Below, one piece after another: positions 53,505 through 64,000 of a stretch of 64,000 bases of DNA (the stretch's first letter is position 1; each line of letters begins with the position of its first letter). A program made the translations under genes and the position numbers. The stretch is taken from the NCBI RefSeq assembly GCF_000214595.1, contig NZ_AFIG01000001.1:830001-894000 (forward strand). The letters run 5' to 3'. The DNA comes from Methylophaga thalassica MP (GTDB lineage Bacteria > Pseudomonadota > Gammaproteobacteria > Nitrosococcales > Methylophagaceae). Under the pieces are notes generated by a model that had not been told where the DNA came from, did no database searches, and saw only the letters and a program-made list of their open reading frames with translations.

Positions 53505-53672
53505 CTTCAGGTGCTCTGTTTATGCAGAGTTAAACGGGAAGTTGGTGACAAATCCAACACTGCCCCCGCAACGGTAAACGTTGAAAAGCACATCATTAAG
53601 CCACTGCGAATGTCGTGGGAAGGCGATGTGTCAGGCGATAGCCACAACGTAAGTCCGGAGACCGGCCTGAGG
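53505..53672 (+). ncRNA. Cobalamin riboswitch controlling btuB
   Basis: The element opens CTTCAGGTGCTCTG, has GGGAAGTTGGTGACAAATCC, ACTGCCCCCGCAACGGTAAA, AAGCCACTGCG and GGGAAGGCG, and ends with the B12 box AAGTCCGGAGACCGGCCTGA. CTTCAGG pairs with CCTGAGG as P1. Downstream, a 7-bp hairpin (53680-53696) precedes the SD AGGAG used by btuB. The last 20 nt are identical to those of the divergent cob riboswitch. Confidence 0.96.
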
Positions 53673-53745
53673 TTTCGTAACAACACAATGTGTTGTGACC
53701 CTATTAACCCTGGATCGCGGGTGAGCGTATCCTCAGGAGACAATT

Positions 53746-55572
53746 ATGAACTTGTTTTCAAAGGCGTTGCCTTTGCGTGCGTGCACGCGTCTTTCAGCTT
53801 TTACGCTGATTTCTTCTTTACTTTCTTTACCTGTTATCGCTAGTGATGAGCTTGACTCTATCACCGTTACCGCTAATCGCATGCCTACGGAAAATGCTCT
53901 AGCGCCGACTACGGTGATCACAGAAGCTGATATTGAAAAACTTCAGATTCAAGATCTGGCTACACTTCTGTCACGTTTTCCTGGTATTGATATGACTCAG
54001 AATGGTGGTTTGGGTAAGACAAGTGGTGTTTCAATCCGTGGAACAAATTCTGATCACGTGCTTGTTTTAGTTGATGGCGTTAAATGGTATTCAGCCACAT
54101 CTGGTTCGTCAGCATTACAAGATTTCCCTGTTAGCCAAATTGAACGTATTGAAATTGTCCGCGGGCCTCGAGCTGGTCTTTATGGCTCTGAAGCTATAGG
54201 TGGTGTGATCCAAATCTTCACTAAAAGCGGTTCAATTAGTAAACCTACGCCAAATTTTACGGTGTCTGCTGGTACCAAAAATACTCTCAGAAGCCAAGCT
54301 GGCGTAAGTGGTGGAAACGAAACGACCAAATATAATCTTAGCTATAGCTACGACACAACCAATGGCATCAACGCTAGAGAAGATCGTAACCCTGATCATG
54401 ACGGTTACCGTAATCAAAGTGTATCGTTAAAAGTCAATCAACAGTGGATAGAAAACTGGTCAACGGATGTTAATCTGCTTCGTTCAAATGCACGTAATCA
54501 CTATGATGGATCTAGTGTAAATAAAAATTACGTCACCGATACCGTTCAACAAATTCTTGGGCTTAATAACAATATCTCAGTAAACGATACATGGTCTATG
54601 AGTTTTGGCCTTTCTGAGTCGCGTGATCGTTCTCAAAATTATGTCGATGATGAGATAACCACAAATTACAATACACGTCATCGTTATGCCGGCTGGATAA
54701 ATCATCTTAGATTAAATGCTCAGCATCGAGTCAATATTGGCTTCGAGTATGAGAATGACAAGATTGATAGTTCTGATACTTATGTCTCTGATTCTCGTGA
54801 CAATAAAGCTGTTTTTGCTAGCTGGGATGCTGAGCTTGATAAAAACAGCTGGCTTCTGAGTGCTCGTCATGACGATAATGAATCATTCGGCCATGAAACA
54901 ACAGGAACAGCTGATTATGGTTACCAGTTGAGTGATGAGTTAAAGTTGACCGCTAATGCCGGAACTGGCTTCAAGACCCCGACATTTAACGATCTCTACT
55001 ATCCATTAGATAGTTTTGGGTTTCAAGGCAATCCTGATCTGAAACCAGAAAAATCGACCTCGTATGGTATTGGGTTGGAAGGCACACCAAGCTGGGGAAG
55101 ATGGGCCATCAATACCTACAAAAACAAGATCAGAAACCTGATAGTTTGGGATACATCGCCATCTAATGTCGACGTGGCTAAGATCAAAGGTGTTGAGTTT
55201 GAAGTCACAACAAGACTTGCAGATTGGCAAGTGTCAGCGGATGCTTCATTTTTGCAACCAGAGGATGACAAAACAGGGAATGTTTTGCCCAGAAGAGCAA
55301 AACGTTTAGCCAATATGCATCTGGATCGTAATTGGGGGGACTGGTCCACCGGCGCGAGCTGGAAGTTGAGAGGGCATAGCTATGATAAAGCGGATAATAA
55401 AAAGCGTCTTGGCGGTTATGGGCTCCTGGATTTACGTGTTGCCTATAAAGTGGATCCAGACTGGACAGTCAGGTTAACAGGCCAAAATATGTTAAATAAA
55501 GACTATCGAACCGTTGATGAATATTACAGCTTGGGTCGTACTGTAATGTTGTCACTGAGCTATCAACCATAA
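53746..55572 (+). CDS. btuB: TonB-dependent vitamin B12 receptor BtuB
   Basis: Outer-membrane 22-strand barrel that imports cobalamin using TonB energy. The 608-residue precursor has a signal peptide (about 1-33), the TonB box DSITVTA at 37-43, a plug domain (VSIRGTNSDHVLVLVDG; IERIEIVRGPRAGLYGSEAIGGVI) and the barrel to the end. The terminal residue is Pro after SLSYQ rather than the common aromatic residue. Length is close to the 614-residue E. coli protein. It is controlled by the cobalamin riboswitch just upstream; AGGAG lies 7 nt before the ATG. Confidence 0.94.
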   Translation: MNLFSKALPLRACTRLSAFTLISSLLSLPVIASDELDSITVTANRMPTENALAPTTVITEADIEKLQIQDLATLLSRFPGIDMTQNGGLGKTSGVSIRGTNSDHVLVLVDGVKWYSATSGSSALQDFPVSQIERIEIVRGPRAGLYGSEAIGGVIQIFTKSGSISKPTPNFTVSAGTKNTLRSQAGVSGGNETTKYNLSYSYDTTNGINAREDRNPDHDGYRNQSVSLKVNQQWIENWSTDVNLLRSNARNHYDGSSVNKNYVTDTVQQILGLNNNISVNDTWSMSFGLSESRDRSQNYVDDEITTNYNTRHRYAGWINHLRLNAQHRVNIGFEYENDKIDSSDTYVSDSRDNKAVFASWDAELDKNSWLLSARHDDNESFGHETTGTADYGYQLSDELKLTANAGTGFKTPTFNDLYYPLDSFGFQGNPDLKPEKSTSYGIGLEGTPSWGRWAINTYKNKIRNLIVWDTSPSNVDVAKIKGVEFEVTTRLADWQVSADASFLQPEDDKTGNVLPRRAKRLANMHLDRNWGDWSTGASWKLRGHSYDKADNKKRLGGYGLLDLRVAYKVDPDWTVRLTGQNMLNKDYRTVDEYYSLGRTVMLSLSYQP

Positions 55573-55590
55573 AACCGACTAGGCTTCATA

Positions 55591-55622
55591 AAAATACCCG
55601 AACAAGTTTCGGGTATTTTTTT
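55591..55622 (+). terminator. Rho-independent terminator after btuB
   Basis: Stem AAATACCCGAA (55592-55602) with TTCGGGTATTT (55608-55618), loop CAAGT, then T-run. It lies about 20 nt after the btuB stop. Confidence 0.92.
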
Positions 55623-55700
55623 GACTGAAACTCAGGATTCATCTGGTCAGTAGCCTGCTAAAAATATAGAATTGTCACATCTTTTTTATGTTGAACTCCC

Positions 55701-56891
55701 ATGACAGATAAATATGACAATAAAGGCTTTGCCACCAAAGCCGTTCGAGTTGGTCACAAAAGAACAGCCGAATCTGAACAGTCTGAACCTATATTCCCAA
55801 CGTCCAGCTTTGTCTTCGAAAGTGCAGAGCAAGCTGCAGCACGATTTGGTGGTGATGAGCCGGGTAATATCTATTCTCGTTTTACTAATCCCACCGTTCG
55901 CACATTTGAACAGCGTTTAGCTGCTTTGGAAGGTGGTGAGTCCTGTGTTGCTACTTCATCTGGCATGTCGGCGATTTTATCGACAATGATGGCCTTATTA
56001 TCAGCCGGTGATCATATCGTTTCGTCGATGAGTATTTTCGGCACTACACGTGTGTTGTTTGATAAATATTTATCCAAGTTTGGTGTCAGCACCAGCTATG
56101 TGAAGCTGATTGATTTAGATGACTGGAAAGCCGCTATTACGCCAGAAACAAAAATGCTGTTTTTAGAAACGCCTTCTAATCCAATGAATGAAATTGCAGA
56201 TTTGGAAGCGCTTTCTGAGCTTGCCAAGGCCAATGATTGTTTATTGGTTGTCGATAACTGTTTCTGTACGCCGGCATTACAAAGACCGTTGGAGTTTGGC
56301 GCTGATATCGTTGTGCATTCAGCTACAAAATACATCGATGGCCAGGGCCGTTGTATTGGTGGTGCGGTGGTTGGCGATGCTAAACGTGTTGGTGAAGACG
56401 TATATGGTTTCTTGCGTACAGCAGGACCGACGATGAGTCCATTCAATGCCTGGACCTTCCTCAAAGGTCTGGAAACCCTGGATCTCAGAATGAAAGCCCA
56501 TTCTGCGTCAGCACTTGAGGTAGCAAGCTGGCTAGAGTCGCAACCTTTAGTAAGCCATGTGTTTTACTCAGGCTTACCATCGCATCCACAGCACGAATTA
56601 GCTAAGAAACAGCAGTCAGCATTTGGTGGCATTATTGCTTTTGAAATCAAAGGCGGTAAGAAGGATGCATGGTCTCTCATTAACGCTTTGGAGTGGCTGT
56701 CTATCACCGCGAACTTAGGTGATAGCAAAACGACCATCACGCATCCTGCAACAACAACACATGGACGTCTCACTGAAGAAGCACGCGCTGCAGCTGGCAT
56801 CACTGATGGAATGTTACGACTCTCTATCGGCCTTGAAAGTGTGGATGATATTAAAGCGGATTTAGCCCGCGGCTTTGCTGCTATTAAATAA
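55701..56891 (+). CDS. metZ: O-succinylhomoserine sulfhydrylase
   Basis: PLP enzyme making homocysteine directly from O-succinylhomoserine and sulfide. The 396-residue protein belongs to the Cys/Met metabolism gamma-family: IFPTSSFVFESAEQAAARF, YSRFTNPTVRTFEQRLA, ATSSGMSAI and the PLP-lysine motif VVHSATKYIDGQGRCIGG. MetZ-type sequence features (VFESAEQAAARFGG; ANLGDSKTTITHPATTTHG) favour it over MetB or MetC, but the acyl donor is inferred. It stands alone between two terminator-like or hairpin regions. Confidence 0.92.
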   Translation: MTDKYDNKGFATKAVRVGHKRTAESEQSEPIFPTSSFVFESAEQAAARFGGDEPGNIYSRFTNPTVRTFEQRLAALEGGESCVATSSGMSAILSTMMALLSAGDHIVSSMSIFGTTRVLFDKYLSKFGVSTSYVKLIDLDDWKAAITPETKMLFLETPSNPMNEIADLEALSELAKANDCLLVVDNCFCTPALQRPLEFGADIVVHSATKYIDGQGRCIGGAVVGDAKRVGEDVYGFLRTAGPTMSPFNAWTFLKGLETLDLRMKAHSASALEVASWLESQPLVSHVFYSGLPSHPQHELAKKQQSAFGGIIAFEIKGGKKDAWSLINALEWLSITANLGDSKTTITHPATTTHGRLTEEARAAAGITDGMLRLSIGLESVDDIKADLARGFAAIK

Positions 56892-56929
56892 CGGCACAAA
56901 ACCTGCATAGCCCTGCCTAGATTGGAGTG

Positions 56930-56977
56930 GCTGTCAAAAAAATGTCTTTAAAAAGCGTAAAGACAGGAGCTGACAGC
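56930..56977. repeat. Nested inverted repeat upstream of the VWA gene
   Basis: Outer arms GCTGTCA (56930-56936) and TGACAGC (56971-56977) enclose inner arms TGTCTTTA (56943-56950) and TAAAGACA (56958-56965), loop AAAAGCG. There is no T-run, so it is not a typical terminator. It lies 39 nt after metZ and 23 nt before the VWA start and could be an operator or leader hairpin. Confidence 0.7.
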
Positions 56978-56999
56978 ATAATGAACAAGGTAGATTGCT

Positions 57000-58795
57000 A
57001 TGTTAGATTTCTTAAAGATCGCATTGCCATTAGCTTTGTTGGTGACTATACCAACAAAGCTTGCACAAGCGGCTGAAACACCCAGTAGTGATGTTCGTGT
57101 TGTGATAGATGTCTCGGGCAGCATGAAAAAGAATGATCCCAAAAACCTGCGAGCACCTGCGCTGAGAATGTTAGTGGGGCTCATGCCAGATGACGCAAAT
57201 TCAGGGGTATGGACCTTTGCTAAGATGGTCAATATGCTGGTGCCATGGCAAAAAGTTGATGATGACTGGCGACAAAAAGCGATTGAAAAATCCTCAAAAA
57301 TTCACTCCCTTGGTCTCTATACTAATATCGAGCTAGCCTTAGAAAAAGCCACAAAAACAGGCATAAAAAACGATCCTAAACAACGTCAAAGCTTGATTTT
57401 ATTGTCTGATGGTTTTGTTGATTTGCAACCAGGACAAAAAGCCAGCGAAGCCTCTCGCCAGCGCATCCTCAATGCGATTGTGCCTAGACTAAAAGCGGCG
57501 AATCTCGCCGTTCACACCATTGCCCTGTCAGATAATGCCGATCATGAACTGCTGAAAGCTATCTCAATGGAAACGGATGGCTGGTATCAACAAGCCAATA
57601 CGGCTGATGATTTGCAACGTATTTTCTTACATATGTTTGAGAAAGCCACCCAGCCAGACACTGTCCCTCTCGCTGATAATCAGTTCAAAATCGATAGCAG
57701 TGTCAATGAAATGACAGTGCTGGCTTTTCGAAAAGCAGGCTCAGCAGAAACACAACTTAAAGCACCTGACGGTAGAACCCTCACCGAGTTGGACCAATCA
57801 GATAAATTGCGTTGGTTACATGAAGATAGTTTTGATCTGATTACCATTGAAAACCCGGCGACGGGCGAGTGGCGAATTGATGCTCAGCTTGATCCGGATA
57901 ACAGGGTAATGGTTGTCACGGATATGAAACTGGAAACCAGTGATTTACCTAATAATGTGCTGAAAGGGGAAAAGTTCGATTTTCACGCGACATTAACTGA
58001 TCACGGAAAACCCATTACACGAAACGATTTTCTTGAGTTGGTTGACGGCTCACTCAAGCAAAATTCTGAGCTGGAAGAAAAGCAGTTGTCGATGACATTG
58101 GACCCACAAAAAAGTCAGTTTAATGCCAAATTGGGTGAAGAGTTCACCGCTGGACGTCAGGATGTGATTGTCACCTTGAAAAGTGCGACGTTTGAACGTC
58201 AGAGACGCCAAAGTATCAATGTGATAGCAGCGCCTTACTATGTTGATTCGGAACGTCTACCTGGTGATAGTCGAAGTCATCGTATACAGGTTCAGGTCGA
58301 ACCTACCCTAATAAAACAAGATTCTTTGTCGATAAAAGCATTATTAAGAGAAGAAAATGGTAGCGAGTGGCCATACGAGATGCAGAAAACGGATACGAAC
58401 AATTGGCAGCTGACATTAACTGAACTCACGAAAGATGCCGATTACGAATTATCGCTTCAGTTACGCGGTGAAACGCCTGAAGGACGTCCGGTTTTTTTAC
58501 AGGCTGAGCCTATCACGTTGAAAGATGAATTAGCGCTTGAACCAGCTGCTGAATTATTTGATGAAGAACTTGCTCCCATTCTGGAACCGATTACAGGTGA
58601 AGATGCAGCTGACGTCGATATTATGCCCTTGGATGATGACTTGATGCTAAGTGAGGATAATGAAGAATCAGGTATCTCAATATCTGATAACACAAAACTT
58701 CTGATAGGTAATGCCATTATCTTAGCTCTACTGATAGCTGGCGTTATTTGGTGGCGAAGACAGAATGCAGCAACCGCAGCGGTGGGAGATATGCT

Positions 58796-58799
<4 letters not shown>
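57000..58799 (+). CDS. Secreted von Willebrand factor A protein with C-terminal membrane anchor
   Basis: A 599-residue protein of unknown function. A signal peptide covers about 1-25 (AQA cleavage). The VWA domain (about 30-210) has the MIDAS motif DVSGS at 37-41 followed by Met-Lys, and later [11 protein letters not shown]. The middle (about 215-510) looks like beta-rich extracytoplasmic domains. An acidic stretch (about 515-560) leads to one transmembrane helix (about 566-584) and a short WWRRQN cytoplasmic tail, giving an N-out, C-in topology. It resembles VWA proteins of marine gammaproteobacteria. Its stop overlaps the start of the giant acidic gene, implying a shared task. Confidence 0.85.

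Positions 58800-64000
<5,201 letters not shown>

Noticed and set aside
53475-53843. 122-codon + strand frame upstream of btuB
   Set aside because: It runs through the cobalamin riboswitch and into btuB in another frame; the RNA structure explains the conservation.

Overview
The window looks like chromosomal DNA of an aerobic, heterotrophic or methylotrophic marine-type gammaproteobacterium, possibly Methylophaga-like (Piscirickettsiaceae). The genus is an inference from gene content and order: rho-miaA-hfq-hflX-hflK-hflC-DUF2065-hisZ-purA, class I fumarase, a membrane pyrophosphatase and a B12 regulon. The family assignments rest on motifs and lengths read from the translations. I saw no insertion sequence, prophage, CRISPR array or tRNA gene.

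Layout. 1-3356 is the distal part of an rRNA operon: 16S-23S spacer with boxA, 23S, 5S and terminator. 3781-12284 is a long rightward housekeeping run (rho, miaA, hfq, hflX, hflK, hflC, a DUF2065 gene, hisZ, purA). A leftward hydroxyacid-dehydrogenase-like gene stands divergent to glyA. 13292-23943 runs glyA, nrdR, ribD, ribE, a ribB with a dead RibA-like tail, lpxB, rnhB, pcnB, folK, a deoxynucleoside kinase, panB and panC. It is followed by panD and a YqhA-type membrane protein. At 24911-26716 an OlsF-like ornithine-lipid synthase sits behind four 11-bp Pho-box-like units and a perfect 16-bp inverted repeat.

26713-34124 is mostly leftward: ychJ-like, a YeeZ-like reductase that seems to start at ATT, a lytic transglycosylase, a CopD-like membrane protein, fumarase, proS, a MIF homologue and a DUF4124 protein. 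A retropepsin-like protease is the only rightward gene there. 34182-44004 holds an RluA-type pseudouridine synthase, dinF, hppA, a TauE/SafE protein, ppa, serB, grxD, clpS and clpA.

44349-55572 is a cobalamin regulon. A ten-gene leftward operon (membrane protein, cobB/cbiA, bluB, cbiB, cobD, cobQ, cobU, cobT, cobS, cobO) covers corrin amidation, adenosylation, lower-ligand synthesis and nucleotide-loop assembly. It lacks corrin-ring genes. Divergent from it is btuB, the outer-membrane B12 receptor. Each side has its own promoter and its own cobalamin riboswitch, about 126 nt apart.

55701-64000 holds metZ, then a two-gene unit of unknown function. The first gene encodes a secreted, C-terminally anchored von Willebrand A protein. 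The second, overlapping it by 3 nt, is a very large acidic protein that is still open at the window edge (at least 1735 codons). It carries (GAGCCA)17 and (GAGCCA)71 arrays encoding Glu-Pro tracts, a family of ~70-residue imperfect repeats, and several short motifs resembling the FliM N-terminal CheY-binding peptide. This unit is the best candidate for an undescribed system in the window.
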